A stretch of 50,945 bases of DNA from Treponema sp. (GCA_017651065.1 JAGCDP010000036.1:1-50945); one strand, 5' to 3'; positions 42,517-50,945 are shown, counted from the first letter of the stretch. Notes: generated from the letters alone by a model not told the origin. Numbers and translations: made by a program.

Positions 42517-43149
42517 ATGAAAACACCAATTTTAGCGCCATCATTATTGTCTGCAGATTTTGCAAATCTTGAAAAGGCAATAAAACAAATAGAAGAAAAC
42601 AAGGGAGGGGCAGTTCATATAGACGTTATGGACGGTCAGTTTGTTCCCGAAATCACTTACGGAGAGCCTGTTGTACGTTCAATCCGCAAATTAACTAAGC
42701 TTCCGTTCGATGTTCATCTTATGACAGAGCATCCTGAACGCCAGATTGAACTTTTTGCAGCTGCCGGTGCCGACTGGATTACCTTTCACCTTGAAGCAAC
42801 CCCACATTCTCACCGGTTAATTCAGCTTATTCATGAACAGGGAAAAAAGGCAGGTGTTGCAATTTGTCCTGCTACTCCAATAGACGCATTGTCGGAAATT
42901 CTTGATTGTGCCGATATTATATTAGTGATGACTGTTAATCCCGGCTGGGGCGGACAGAAAATCATTCCTTCCTGTGTTGCAAAAATTGCAGAACTAAAGA
43001 AAGTTCGGGAAGAAAAGAAATACAATTATCTTATTTCTTGCGACGGCGGAATAAACAGCGATACAGTTGCTGATGTTCTGAACGCTGGAGTAGATATTGT
43101 AGTTTCTGGTTCAAGTTTTTTTACAGGTAAGCTTGACTGGAAGTATTAA
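42517..43149 (+). CDS. rpe: Ribulose-phosphate 3-epimerase
   Basis: Interconverts ribulose 5-phosphate and xylulose 5-phosphate in the pentose phosphate pathway. TIM barrel of 210 residues with the family signatures LAPSLLSADFANL, HIDVMDGQFVP (metal ligands), DVHLM, MTVNPGWGGQ and the final phosphate site VVSGSSFF. Full length. Starts at its promoter's transcription start with no SD. It is followed after about 30 bases by the secreted TPR gene. Confidence 0.95.
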   Translation: MKTPILAPSLLSADFANLEKAIKQIEENKGGAVHIDVMDGQFVPEITYGEPVVRSIRKLTKLPFDVHLMTEHPERQIELFAAAGADWITFHLEATPHSHRLIQLIHEQGKKAGVAICPATPIDALSEILDCADIILVMTVNPGWGGQKIIPSCVAKIAELKKVREEKKYNYLISCDGGINSDTVADVLNAGVDIVVSGSSFFTGKLDWKY

Positions 43150-43181
43150 TCAGATTTGAACTAAGAAAGCGAGGTATGGTT

Positions 43182-44111
43182 TTGAAAAAAATACTTGGTC
43201 TTATATTTGCAGTTTGCCTTTTTTGCGGGGCCGGAACGTCTCTTTTTGCAAGCGATGCTTCTTCTGCCGCTTATTTAGAGGCATGCAAGGCTTTTTCACG
43301 CGGCGAATGGGAATCGGCAGAGCTCCTTTTGCGCAAGGCAGTTGCTTACCCTCAGAATAACAATGCCGACACAAACTACATGCTCATTACTGCAGAAATT
43401 TATGCAGAAGATAATAACCGTGCCTTAAAGGATATAGAGGCATTCCTTCATAATTATCCGGGCTCAATTTATACACCACGTATTCAGTATATGCGCGGTA
43501 AGCTTTTGTATTCACTCGGCGACTATGAAAAAGCAATTATTGTTTTAAGCGATTTCTGTCACCAGAATGAATCAAGCGAGCTTTATCCTTCTGCACTTTT
43601 TTATATTGCAGAGTCTCTTTACGCAGGTTACAAGTATGACGAAGCAGAAACTCTTTACGAAAGAATCCTTACACAGTATCCGGATAGCGATAAGGTTTCT
43701 GCATCACAGTTCAGAATGGAAAGCATAGCCCAGCGTTCACGCGAAGAAAAACTGCTTTATCTTTTGAAACAGACCGGCGAAGAATATCTTGCAGCAAAGG
43801 AAGATTACGAAAAGCAGCTCAGACTTTATAATTCCGAAGCAATTAATACAACAAGAGAGCGCCTTGTAGATGCTCAGCAGAAAAATAAGGAACTTGAAGA
43901 ACAGATCCGCGACCTTGAAACTCAGATTGCTGAGCTTAAAGCAGAACAGGAAGCACGTTCAGACCAGGAGCAGGCAATTATTGTTGCAGCCGAAAAAGAA
44001 AACGTGTTTACAGAAACAAGTCCTGCAGACGAAGATTTAAAGCTTCTTAAGCAGAAAGCACGCCTTGTTCAGTGGCTTTTGGATGGAGAAAAACAGAATG
44101 ATGCGAAATAA
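43182..44111 (+). CDS. Secreted TPR / coiled-coil protein (YbgF-like layout)
   Basis: A 309-residue exported protein: signal peptide to about residue 25 (ending SLFA), TPR repeats at 35-185 (RIQYMRGKLLYSLGDYEKAI, ALFYIAESLYAGYKYDEAET), then a coiled coil at about 205-265 (NKELEEQIRDLETQIAELKA). YbgF/CpoB has a coiled coil and TPRs in the opposite order; a comparable role at the envelope is possible. TTG at 43182 is seven bases from GAGG, while ATG at 43176 is only one base from it, so TTG is preferred. The end overlaps the next start by 14 bases. Confidence 0.7.
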   Translation: MKKILGLIFAVCLFCGAGTSLFASDASSAAYLEACKAFSRGEWESAELLLRKAVAYPQNNNADTNYMLITAEIYAEDNNRALKDIEAFLHNYPGSIYTPRIQYMRGKLLYSLGDYEKAIIVLSDFCHQNESSELYPSALFYIAESLYAGYKYDEAETLYERILTQYPDSDKVSASQFRMESIAQRSREEKLLYLLKQTGEEYLAAKEDYEKQLRLYNSEAINTTRERLVDAQQKNKELEEQIRDLETQIAELKAEQEARSDQEQAIIVAAEKENVFTETSPADEDLKLLKQKARLVQWLLDGEKQNDAK

Positions 44112-45489
44112 ATTATTTACAGGCCTTGCTGCCGTTGCAATTTTGAGTTTATTCTTTGGCTGTGCGTCTACAGATGATGGTGTAAAGGAAGTAGTTTTTG
44201 ATTCAGGAGATTCAAAGACTTCTAAAAATGTAGATGCCCAGGATGAGCAGGAAATCAACGAGTCAGATGCACTTCTTGTTACAACAAGCGAAGAATCTTC
44301 TTACAAGATTGAAAGCGATGTTCCGCTCAATGCAAAAGAAAGCAAAAAGAATTATACAGGATGGGTTTCTACTTCTATTCGTCCTATTACAAATGTAATT
44401 GGAAACATTAAGTTTAATGTTCGTCCTAAGAAAGGAACTTTTTCTATAGCAGCTGTTGGTGCAGACGATAAAGCCATTCCAGTTCTTTCTACAGCAAACG
44501 AATATACAACAACCTCTTTGTATTTAAAGGCTGGAAAAAGCATTTATAAATTGTGTGACGATTCAAATGTTGCTTCTGCTGCAAAGAAAACAGCAAAAGG
44601 TGTTGCAATCCGTTATACAATCGAAAAAACTGCAGTTGTTGAACTTGAATTTGAATGCATTTCGTCGATTGAAGGCGAAAAAGAAGATACAATAAAGGTT
44701 ACTGCAACAGTTCAGAATCTTGGAAAGAAAAAGAATGATTTTACATTTAAGCTTATTCTTGATACAGTTCTTGGCGAAACAGACAGACATCATTTTTACA
44801 CAAGCGAAGATTTACCTGTAAAAAGTGAAGCACTCTACAGAACAATGGACGAAAGCAAATGGATTGTTTCTAAAAATGCAAAGGCAACAATGCAGATAAT
44901 TCTTGACGGATCTGATATTACTCCAATTGAATCTGTAGCTCTTGCCAACTTTACAACTCTTGATACAAAGAAATGGGAAGCAGATATGACAACCTTCCGT
45001 TCTTTTGATACAGTTCTTTCTTATAACAACTCGGCAGTTGGAATTTACTGGCCAAAGTCTTCACTCGAACCTGAACAGGAACAGACTCAGATTTTCTATA
45101 TTTCAATTGCCAGCGGTGAAGAAGTTCCGGGTGGTGCTGCATTTATTACAGGTCAGCCATTGCAAGATACAGAAAATACTCCTGTTGTAGAAGATAAAGA
45201 ACCTGCTGCAGAAGTAATCAAGTCTGAACCTCAGAAGGAAGAGACAAAACCTGCACCACAGAAAGAAGAAGTTAAGCCTGTAGTTGAGGAACCAAAACCT
45301 GTTAAGGAAGAACCAAAGCCGCAGAGTATTTCTTCAATTTCTGATGATAAACTTTCGGTTGATTATATTCAGGCACTTCTGGACAAAATTGAAAGTCTTG
45401 AAGAAGGCGATCCTGAAGTAAACAAGGAAGAAATTAACGCATTGAATGCAGAACTTGATGCTATAATTACAATATTGAATGCCAGATAA
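44098..45489 (+). CDS. Lipoprotein with proline/glutamate-rich linker
   Basis: A 463-residue lipoprotein: signal ending FFGC (Cys about 20), a mainly beta domain of roughly 300 residues (NVIGNIKFNVRPKKGTFSIA and on; LGKKKNDFTFKLILDTVLGE), a Pro/Glu/Lys linker at about 370-415 (KPAPQKEEVKPVVEEPKP) and a short helical end. I do not recognise the beta domain. GGAG lies nine bases before the ATG at 44098, inside the preceding gene. The linker is the kind that spans peptidoglycan. Operon with the TPR genes on both sides. Confidence 0.7.
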   Translation: MMRNKLFTGLAAVAILSLFFGCASTDDGVKEVVFDSGDSKTSKNVDAQDEQEINESDALLVTTSEESSYKIESDVPLNAKESKKNYTGWVSTSIRPITNVIGNIKFNVRPKKGTFSIAAVGADDKAIPVLSTANEYTTTSLYLKAGKSIYKLCDDSNVASAAKKTAKGVAIRYTIEKTAVVELEFECISSIEGEKEDTIKVTATVQNLGKKKNDFTFKLILDTVLGETDRHHFYTSEDLPVKSEALYRTMDESKWIVSKNAKATMQIILDGSDITPIESVALANFTTLDTKKWEADMTTFRSFDTVLSYNNSAVGIYWPKSSLEPEQEQTQIFYISIASGEEVPGGAAFITGQPLQDTENTPVVEDKEPAAEVIKSEPQKEETKPAPQKEEVKPVVEEPKPVKEEPKPQSISSISDDKLSVDYIQALLDKIESLEEGDPEVNKEEINALNAELDAIITILNAR

Positions 45490-45514
45490 AAAAGGCAGAA
45501 GGGTGGGATTGTAA

Positions 45515-46615
45515 ATGACACAGGATGTATTGACAGTAGCATGGAAGCTCATGCGAAGAAGAAAATTCGCAACAGCCATAAAGCTCCTAGAAGCACGTGA
45601 AGAAATTTACGAAGGAAATTTTGAATACTACATTCTGCTTGGAACTGCCTGTCTTTATGTAGGAGACATTGGTTCTGCCGTTACATATTTTGGTGAAGCC
45701 CGCAAAATTAAGATTGCCGATGTAAGACTTCTTTTAGGTCAGGCTGCAATTTTTCTTCGTCGTGGAGACACAGACCGCGCCCTTCAGTATTACATGGAAA
45801 TAAAGGATATTGATCCAGCAAATAAAATCTCTGCAAGTGCCGTTGAGTTTATACGTACACGCGGAGACTATGATACAATCTGCCGCTGGGTAGATACAGG
45901 CCGCATTGAACAGTTCTATCCGCCGCTTGGTGTGAATCCCGAAAAAGTTGCTTCTATTGTTGTTCCTGCTATCTGCTTTATTGCGGGCGTTGTACTTGTG
46001 TTTGCGTTCTTTCCTCATAAAAATTATTACAAAGGTGAACGCCGTGACCTTACAGAGCTTACGCTTACTGCAGATGAAAAAAGCAATGCTCAGGAAAAAG
46101 ATTTGTCTGGTCAGACTTACGGCTTTATCTTGAACGACAAACAGATTTCAAAAGCATATCTTGATGCAATGGATTATTTCCAGGCACACAGAGACAATGC
46201 TGCTCAGGTAGAAATAAACAGGATTTTGAATTCGAATGCATCTGTTTCAATTAAGCAGAAGGCACGCATTCTGATGAGTTATCTTGAAGAACCAACTTTT
46301 GATACACTTACAGATAGCCCGACTTATGCAGCAGTAGAAGCAGAACCTTCGTTGTATCTGGATGCCTGGGTAAGCTGGGGCGGAAAAATCACAAATGCTG
46401 TTTTGAACGAAAACGGAACTTATTCATGCCAGCTGCTTGTTGGTTATGAATCAGGAGAGGTTGTAGAAGGCATTGTAAATGTAAGATTTGCTTCTGCACC
46501 AAACATTCAGCCGGACCAGCCGGTAAAGATTCTTGGTAAAATCTGCTCTGAAGATAAAAAGCTTTATCTTGAAGGAAAAGCAATTTATCAGAGCATAAAA
46601 GACGGATTAAAGTAA
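45515..46615 (+). CDS. TPR membrane protein
   Basis: A 366-residue protein. TPR repeats fill residues 1-110 (YYILLGTACLYVGDIGSAVT, LLLGQAAIFLRRGDTDRALQ), a single membrane segment lies at about 148-168 (ASIVVPAICFIAGVVLVFAF), and the C-terminal 195 residues include a beta-rich domain (YLDAWVSWGGKITNAVLNEN, VKILGKICSEDKKLYLEGKA). With no signal peptide, the TPRs should be cytoplasmic and the beta domain periplasmic. Last gene of the rpe-TPR-lipoprotein group and separated from recA by an A/T-rich gap of about 90 bases. Not otherwise recognised. Confidence 0.7.
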   Translation: MTQDVLTVAWKLMRRRKFATAIKLLEAREEIYEGNFEYYILLGTACLYVGDIGSAVTYFGEARKIKIADVRLLLGQAAIFLRRGDTDRALQYYMEIKDIDPANKISASAVEFIRTRGDYDTICRWVDTGRIEQFYPPLGVNPEKVASIVVPAICFIAGVVLVFAFFPHKNYYKGERRDLTELTLTADEKSNAQEKDLSGQTYGFILNDKQISKAYLDAMDYFQAHRDNAAQVEINRILNSNASVSIKQKARILMSYLEEPTFDTLTDSPTYAAVEAEPSLYLDAWVSWGGKITNAVLNENGTYSCQLLVGYESGEVVEGIVNVRFASAPNIQPDQPVKILGKICSEDKKLYLEGKAIYQSIKDGLK

Positions 46616-46715
46616 AAAATATAAAAAAAATTGCTTTTTTTTAAAGAATTTTTCAAAATTTTTGTAAGAAGTCGATTTTTTTGTCCATATTATATGTGGG
46701 AGGAAGGTGGCAAAA

Positions 46716-47834
46716 ATGTCAAGTAATAGTACAACTCCGATGGACACATCGGAAAAGATGAAGGCACTCGAAGCTGCACGTTTACAGATTGAAAAGCAGT
46801 TTGGTCAGGGTGCTTTGATGAAACTGGGCGACAAGGCAGATGCAACAGGAATCGATGTAATTCCATCAGGTTCAATTCTGCTTGATGAAGCTCTTGGGAT
46901 CGGCGGATATCCGCGCGGTCGTGTAATCGAAATGTATGGACCAGAAAGCTCTGGTAAGACAACACTTGCGCTGCATGCAATTGCAGAGGCACAGAAGCTC
47001 GGTGGCGTTGCTGCGTTTGTAGATGCAGAGCACGCACTGGACCCTGTTTATGCTAAGAACCTTGGCGTAAACATTGATGAACTTTGGGTGTCTCAGCCGG
47101 ATACAGGTGAGCAGGCTCTTGAAATTACAGAGAACCTTGTTCGCAGTGGTGCGGTTGATATTGTTGTTGTAGACTCAGTTGCAGCTCTCACACCTGAAAA
47201 AGAAATCGAAGGTGAAATGGGTGATGCCGTAATGGGTATGCAGGCCCGTCTTATGAGCCAGGCTTTGCGTAAGCTTACAGCAGTAATCGGTAAATCAAAT
47301 TGTATCGTTGTATTCATCAACCAGATCCGTATGAAGATTGGTGTAATGTTCGGAAACCCTGAAACTACAACAGGTGGACAGGCTCTTAAGTTCTATTCAT
47401 CTGTTCGTCTTGAAATCCGCCGCATTGAAACAATCGATGGCAAGGGTGATGAAGATGCTCTTGGAAACAGAGTTCGCGTAAAGGTTGTAAAGAACAAGGT
47501 TGCGCCTCCGTTCCGCAAGTGCGAAATCGACATCTACTTTGGAAAAGGTATTTCCAAATCTGCAAGCCTTCTGGATTCTGCTGTTAAACACGGAATCATC
47601 GACAAGAGGGGAGCATGGTACACAATGGGCGAAGAAAAAATCGGACAGGGCAAGGAAAATGCAGTTGCCTACATCGAAGGTAATCCGCAGCTTGCCCAGG
47701 ATATCGAAAACAAGATTCGTGCCGAAGTTTTCCCGGGCCAGGTTTTCAAAGACAAGGAAGGTAATCCTGTAGAAGTAAAGCCTGCACCAGCTGCACCGGC
47801 CGCTCCTAAAGTAGAGGCTCCTGCAGCCGAGTAA
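46716..47834 (+). CDS. recA: Recombinase RecA
   Basis: DNA strand exchange and SOS coprotease. About 372 residues with Walker [10 protein letters not shown], Walker [10 protein letters not shown], the MAW-type [20 protein letters not shown] and [10 protein letters not shown] signatures. The tail is rich in Ala/Pro. Start choice: GGAGGA (46699-46704) is two bases from GTG 46707 and eleven from ATG 46716 in the same frame; AAGG (46704-46707) fits ATG better. I see no convincing LexA box in the A/T-rich upstream gap. The FolK-ScpA gene begins five bases after the stop. Confidence 0.97.
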   Translation: MSSNSTTPMDTSEKMKALEAARLQIEKQFGQGALMKLGDKADATGIDVIPSGSILLDEALGIGGYPRGRVIEMYGPESSGKTTLALHAIAEAQKLGGVAAFVDAEHALDPVYAKNLGVNIDELWVSQPDTGEQALEITENLVRSGAVDIVVVDSVAALTPEKEIEGEMGDAVMGMQARLMSQALRKLTAVIGKSNCIVVFINQIRMKIGVMFGNPETTTGGQALKFYSSVRLEIRRIETIDGKGDEDALGNRVRVKVVKNKVAPPFRKCEIDIYFGKGISKSASLLDSAVKHGIIDKRGAWYTMGEEKIGQGKENAVAYIEGNPQLAQDIENKIRAEVFPGQVFKDKEGNPVEVKPAPAAPAAPKVEAPAAE

Positions 47835-47839
47835 TATTA

Positions 47840-49174
47840 ATGCGAAGAGTTCTTTTAGGATTAGGTTCAAATAAGAGTTTTCAGGGTAAAGTACCGCTCG
47901 AGCTTTTGCAGTGTGCCTGCCGTGAGCTTGCAAAAATCCTGGACTCTCCGCGTTTTTCTTCGGTCTACAAAACCCGTGCAATGTATGTAAAAGATCAGGA
48001 CGACTTTTACAACATGACTGCCTGCGGTTTTGTAGACAACAATCTTACCGCACATGACCTGCTGAAAAAAATCAATCAAATAGAAGCCGAATATGGCCGC
48101 GACCGTGAACAGGAAATCCGCTTTGGTCCGCGCCCTCTTGATATTGATATAGAACTTTTCGGCGACGAAACAATAAACACACCTGATTTACAAATCCCTC
48201 ATCCGCGCATTGGAGAAAGAGCATTTGTTCTTGTTCCAGCATTGGAGATTTTAACCAATTCTGCCGATACTCAAATAAGGGAAAAATTTACCGCTTATCT
48301 TAAAAACCTTAATTTAGAAAACGGAAGCGGCATAATAGAACAGGTGGCAGTTATGAGTGATACATTTGAATTAACAGAAAAACCGGCAGAAGCAGTTGCA
48401 GTTAAAGAAAAGCATGCCTACAGAGCAGGGGAATTTGAAGGCCCGCTCGACCTTTTGTGGTCATTAATCCGCGAAAGTAAAGTAAATATTTACGATATTC
48501 CTATTGCACAGATTACAGAACAGTATCTTGAATATCTTGACTATGCAGTTGAGACAGATCTTGGTGATCTTTCAGAATTCTACAGCTGGGCCGCAAAGCT
48601 CATTTATATTAAAAGCCGCATGCTCCTTCCTGTTGAATTCAATATGGATGACGAAGACGATGAAGATCCACGTCAGGAGCTTGTAGACAAACTTATCGAA
48701 TACCAGAAGTTCAAGAAGCTTTCTTCTATGCTCGAAGAACAGGAAGACCAGTCTGAATGGAACTTTGAACGCAAGAAAATTGAACGCGTGCTGCCGTTTG
48801 AAGAAAGCGACGACATGTGGGAAGAAATAGACACCTGGGAACTGCTGCAGCAGATGCAGTCAATCTTCAAGTCAATGATGGGTCAGTATTCAAACGAAAA
48901 GATCCTAAACATGTACGAGGAGATTTCTGTAAACGAAAAGATTACCTTGATGAACGAGCTTTTGGAAGATAAAAAGGAATGTATGTTCACCGACCTTCTC
49001 ACCCGCAAAGGTAACGAAATGGACGTAATCTGCGCCTTCATGGCAATCCTCGAAGCAGTAAAATTCAAAATGATTACCATCTACCAGAATAAAATGTTCG
49101 GAGACATAAAAATCTGCGCCAGGGAAGATAATGAAGGTTATATTCCTGACGAAGATGAACTTACAAGTAATTAA
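47840..49174 (+). CDS. FolK (HPPK) fused to segregation and condensation protein ScpA
   Basis: One uninterrupted frame of 444 residues. Residues 1-165 are hydroxymethyldihydropterin pyrophosphokinase: LLGLGSNKSFQGK, the RFGPRPLDIDIELFGDE motif with the metal-binding Asp pair, and HPRIGERAFVL. Residues about 190-444 are ScpA, the kleisin of bacterial condensin: EFEGPLDLLWSLIRESKVNI, YDIPIAQITEQYLEYL, IKSRMLLP, and a winged-helix C-terminus (VICAFMAILEAVKFKMITIY). An internal ATG at 48353 (codon 172) has its own SD, so free ScpA of 273 residues may also be made. The partner scpB is downstream behind its own promoter. Confidence 0.88.
   Translation: MRRVLLGLGSNKSFQGKVPLELLQCACRELAKILDSPRFSSVYKTRAMYVKDQDDFYNMTACGFVDNNLTAHDLLKKINQIEAEYGRDREQEIRFGPRPLDIDIELFGDETINTPDLQIPHPRIGERAFVLVPALEILTNSADTQIREKFTAYLKNLNLENGSGIIEQVAVMSDTFELTEKPAEAVAVKEKHAYRAGEFEGPLDLLWSLIRESKVNIYDIPIAQITEQYLEYLDYAVETDLGDLSEFYSWAAKLIYIKSRMLLPVEFNMDDEDDEDPRQELVDKLIEYQKFKKLSSMLEEQEDQSEWNFERKKIERVLPFEESDDMWEEIDTWELLQQMQSIFKSMMGQYSNEKILNMYEEISVNEKITLMNELLEDKKECMFTDLLTRKGNEMDVICAFMAILEAVKFKMITIYQNKMFGDIKICAREDNEGYIPDEDELTSN
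48342..48355 (+). promoter_or_regulatory. Internal ribosome binding site and start for ScpA
   Basis: AGGTGG (48342-48347), five bases, then ATG (48353-48355) at the junction of the FolK and ScpA parts, in the same frame. Restart here would give an ordinary-sized ScpA. Confidence 0.5.
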
Positions 49175-49186
49175 TTCTTACTTATA

Positions 49187-49291
49187 GAGTTTTATAAAAC
49201 CCGCTCCCGCGAAGAACCGTATTTTGCTCCGCAGGGCGAAAATGAAGCTCCGCAAAACACGAACCTTCGCTCCGCATGTTTTATAAAACTC
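49187..49291. repeat. 105-bp palindromic element between scpA and scpB
   Basis: The ends GAGTTTTATAAAAC (49187-49200) and GTTTTATAAAACTC (49278-49291) are perfect 14-bp inverted repeats, and the inner parts (CGCGAAGAACC, GCTCCGC and their counterparts) are also roughly inverted copies. No frame of note is inside. It looks like a small non-autonomous palindromic element or a large terminator hairpin, though no T tract follows. Confidence 0.55.
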
Positions 49292-49349
49292 CAGGCAAAC
49301 AATTATTAAAATCCTTATTCATTTTCGTCCTGTAATTCGCGGACACGAT

Positions 49350-49378
49350 TTGACGGGAGCATAATTTTTTACTATTAT
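49350..49378 (+). promoter_or_regulatory. Promoter for scpB
   Basis: TTGACG (49350-49355) and TATTAT (49373-49378) are 17 bases apart. A start near 49385 leaves a short leader with AGGA before the ATG at 49400. Confidence 0.7.
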
Positions 49379-49399
49379 GTAGACATCTAGGAAATGATT

Positions 49400-49939
49400 A
49401 TGGATTTTAATAAAGAAACCGCGTTGTGCGAAACTATTTTGTTCTTGGAAAGCGAACCTATCACTGCTAAGGTGCTGGCGAACAAGGCCCAGCTGGCAGA
49501 TGACGTTGTAGAAAAATGTCTTGAAAATCTTAAGGAAAAATATACTGCAGAAAATTCCGGCATTGAGCTTGTAATGATTACAGGCGGCTGGTGTCTTGTG
49601 CCTAAAAAGGAATACTGGTCTGTTCTTAAGGAACAGTATGGTTCTAAGCGCGAAGGACGTCTTTCTCGTTCGGCACTTGAAACTCTTTCTATTATTGCAT
49701 ATTCACAGCCAATCACCCGTGCCGAAATTGAATCAATCCGCGGGGTAGGTGTAGACAATATGATCCGCCTTTTGCTTGAACGAAACTTAATCAAGGAAGT
49801 TGGAAAAAAAGAAGTACCTGGCCGACCAACACTTTTTGGAACAACAAAGGAATTCCTGCGCTTGTTCCAGCTTAATTCAATTGCAGAGCTCCCAAAGCTC
49901 GACGAAGACGATCAGGAGAGATTCGAACTTGCCCGATAG
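49400..49939 (+). CDS. scpB: Segregation and condensation protein ScpB
   Basis: A 179-residue tandem winged-helix protein that binds the ScpA kleisin and Smc. Typical stretches are ETILFLESEPITAKVLANKA, SALETLSIIAYSQPITRAEI and SIRGVGVDNMIRLLLERNLI, with the GRPTLFGTTKEFLRLF end of the second winged helix. ATG at 49400 is seven bases from AGGA; the ATG at 49394 is too close to it. It overlaps rluB by 11 bases. Confidence 0.93.
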   Translation: MDFNKETALCETILFLESEPITAKVLANKAQLADDVVEKCLENLKEKYTAENSGIELVMITGGWCLVPKKEYWSVLKEQYGSKREGRLSRSALETLSIIAYSQPITRAEIESIRGVGVDNMIRLLLERNLIKEVGKKEVPGRPTLFGTTKEFLRLFQLNSIAELPKLDEDDQERFELAR

Positions 49940-50669
49940 TCCAAACTCAACAGACGAAAAAATCAGACTTCAGGTTTTCCTTGCCCACAGTGGAGTTGCC
50001 AGTCGCCGCGCCTGTGAACAAATTATCCAGGACGGCCGCGTGACTGTAAACGGAACTGTTGTAACAGAACTTGGAACAAAAGTAAGTTCTGCAGATACAA
50101 TCACCGTAGACGGCAAAAAAATCAAACCAGAATCACGCAAATGTTATGTACTCTTAAATAAACCGGCAGGTTTTGTATGCTCCGCAAGCGACGAAAAAGG
50201 CCGCCAGGTAGCAGCAGACCTCCTCCGCGACAGCTACAAGGAACGCCTCTACAACGTAGGCCGCCTTGACATGTACAGCAAGGGCATGATTTTATTCACA
50301 AACGACGGCGACTTTGCAGCCAAACTCAGTCACCCTTCAAGTCAGATAGAAAAAGAATATATAGTCGAAACAAGCCAGGATGTACCGGAAGATTTTCCGT
50401 CACACTTTGAAAAAGGCATCCGCGTAGAAAATACTTTTTACAAATGCGTCCGCTGCCGCATCCTAAAACCACGCAAGGTAAGCATCACTCTTATAGAAGG
50501 AAAAAACAGAGAAATCAGAACTGTACTGGAAAGCCAGGGTATTGGAACCCGTTCACTTGTAAGAGTCCGCATTGGTAATGTGAATCTGGATGATCTGCGT
50601 CCTGGCGAACACAGAGATTTAACTCCAGCAGAAGTGAAAGGTTTGTTGGAATTGGCTGTAAACAGATAA
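49929..50669 (+). CDS. rluB: RluB/RsuA-family 23S/16S rRNA pseudouridine synthase
   Basis: A 246-residue pseudouridine synthase with an S4 domain (RLQVFLAHSGVASRRACEQI, VTVNGTVV) and the catalytic GRLDMYSKGMILFTNDG. It also has GKNREIRTVLES, typical of RluB. The frame is open far upstream inside scpB, but the domain starts only here; TTG at 49929 has AGGAG (49914-49918) ten bases upstream and overlaps the scpB stop by 11 bases, the usual scpB-rluB arrangement. A second RsuA-family enzyme is at 7323-8111. Confidence 0.9.
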   Translation: MPDSPNSTDEKIRLQVFLAHSGVASRRACEQIIQDGRVTVNGTVVTELGTKVSSADTITVDGKKIKPESRKCYVLLNKPAGFVCSASDEKGRQVAADLLRDSYKERLYNVGRLDMYSKGMILFTNDGDFAAKLSHPSSQIEKEYIVETSQDVPEDFPSHFEKGIRVENTFYKCVRCRILKPRKVSITLIEGKNREIRTVLESQGIGTRSLVRVRIGNVNLDDLRPGEHRDLTPAEVKGLLELAVNR

Positions 50670-50772
50670 GTCTGCCCTCCAGAAAAACACAAAGAGATAT
50701 AAGTGCGGTTTTTATGGAAAAAAAGCAATAATCATGTTATATTTAAACTAGATTTTTTAATGGAGGTATATC

Positions 50773-50945
50773 ATGGCATATGATCTTTTAGAAAAGAATT
50801 ATGAGACTCTTACAGAAGAGCAACAGTTGATAGTTTATAATCTTGTTTTATCTCTTGTTAATTTAAACTCAAAGCCAATGGAATCTCCTAAAAAGCGTAC
50901 ATTTGGAAAGTTTGCTGGAAAAGCTACGGCAGTTTTTTCTGATTC
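50773..50945 (+). CDS. 5' part of a possible DUF2281-like antitoxin gene
   Basis: Runs off the window after 57 codons. TGGAGGT lies seven bases before the ATG. The visible part starts MAYDLLEKNYETLTEEQQLI, has a helical repeat region, and continues SPKKRTFGKFAGKAT. The RxFGxxxGK pattern after a short helical N-terminus resembles small antitoxin-like proteins (DUF2281 type). The call is tentative; a toxin gene would be expected just beyond the window. Confidence 0.4.
   Translation, partial: MAYDLLEKNYETLTEEQQLIVYNLVLSLVNLNSKPMESPKKRTFGKFAGKATAVFSD

Noticed and set aside
46616..46706. LexA box or clear promoter upstream of recA
   Set aside because: The gap is very A/T rich; a TATTAT is present but its best -35 is 20 bases away and the start would fall in the SD. 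No palindrome of a known SOS type was found.
49800..49928. Upstream extension of the rluB frame within scpB
   Set aside because: The extension is out of frame with scpB codons, Ser/Gln-rich, and lacks homology; the S4 domain begins after the TTG at 49929, which has its own SD.

Overview
The window looks like ordinary chromosome of a spirochaete, most likely a host-associated Treponema. The best evidence is a GreA carried as the C-terminal part of a 904-residue protein (the form known from Treponema pallidum), followed by several secreted TPR and lipoprotein genes with no clear relatives outside that group. Base composition is moderate to low GC. tRNA genes do not encode CCA. I see no phage, transposase or CRISPR array. 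This taxonomic call is my inference from protein character, not a database match.

Layout. 1-7.3 kb (+): end of a ferredoxin-type aldo/keto reductase, PRPP synthetase, an FGGY kinase, a HAD phosphatase, an MBL hydrolase interrupted by an in-frame TGA, tRNA-Arg(CCU), a receiver/anti-sigma-kinase/cyclic-nucleotide-binding protein and formate-THF ligase. 7.3-12.3 kb: an RsuA-type pseudouridine synthase bracketed by short repeats, a membrane zinc protease with a hairpin leader, citrate synthase, an XRE-cupin regulator and a conserved unknown. 12.3-17.9 kb: a tightly overlapping minus-strand operon (Cys-rich membrane protein, LolA-like/YidD fusion, two paralogous TPR-membrane proteins) divergent from a secreted VWA protein, then two small lipoproteins. 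17.9-24.4 kb: galE, an M20 peptidase, mraY, a PurH-like protein lacking recognisable catalytic motifs, a histidine phosphatase, a macrodomain protein and an orphan higA. 24.4-28.6 kb: initiator tRNA with an inverted partial copy of its 3' end and a GC-rich module, PrsW protease, prepilin peptidase, SlyD, NifU-like protein and a CBS-domain cation/proton antiporter. 28.6-33.3 kb: a cell-wall operon (YD-repeat-like protein, an Hsp70-substrate-domain/LysM fusion, lytic transglycosylase). 33.3-42.4 kb: UDG-like protein, a WecA-type transferase, Rsm22-like methyltransferase, deoC, MBL hydrolase, giant GreA and its TPR partner. 42.5-50.9 kb (+): rpe, three envelope/TPR proteins, recA, a FolK-ScpA fusion, scpB, rluB and the start of a possible antitoxin gene.

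Themes. Many promoters place the -10 box 5-8 bases before the start codon with no Shine-Dalgarno, which suggests leaderless mRNAs for about nine genes; genes inside operons have normal SD sequences. Several proteins are unusual fusions (FolK-ScpA, LolA-YidD, Hsp70 beta-domain-LysM, TPR/Tudor-GreA). The best candidates for undescribed biology are the LolA-YidD operon at 12.3-15.7 kb and the Hsp70-LysM protein at 30.7-32.4 kb. Short interspersed palindromic repeats sit at 7.3, 8.1, 10.5 and 20.0 kb, and a separate 105-bp palindromic element lies at 49.2 kb.
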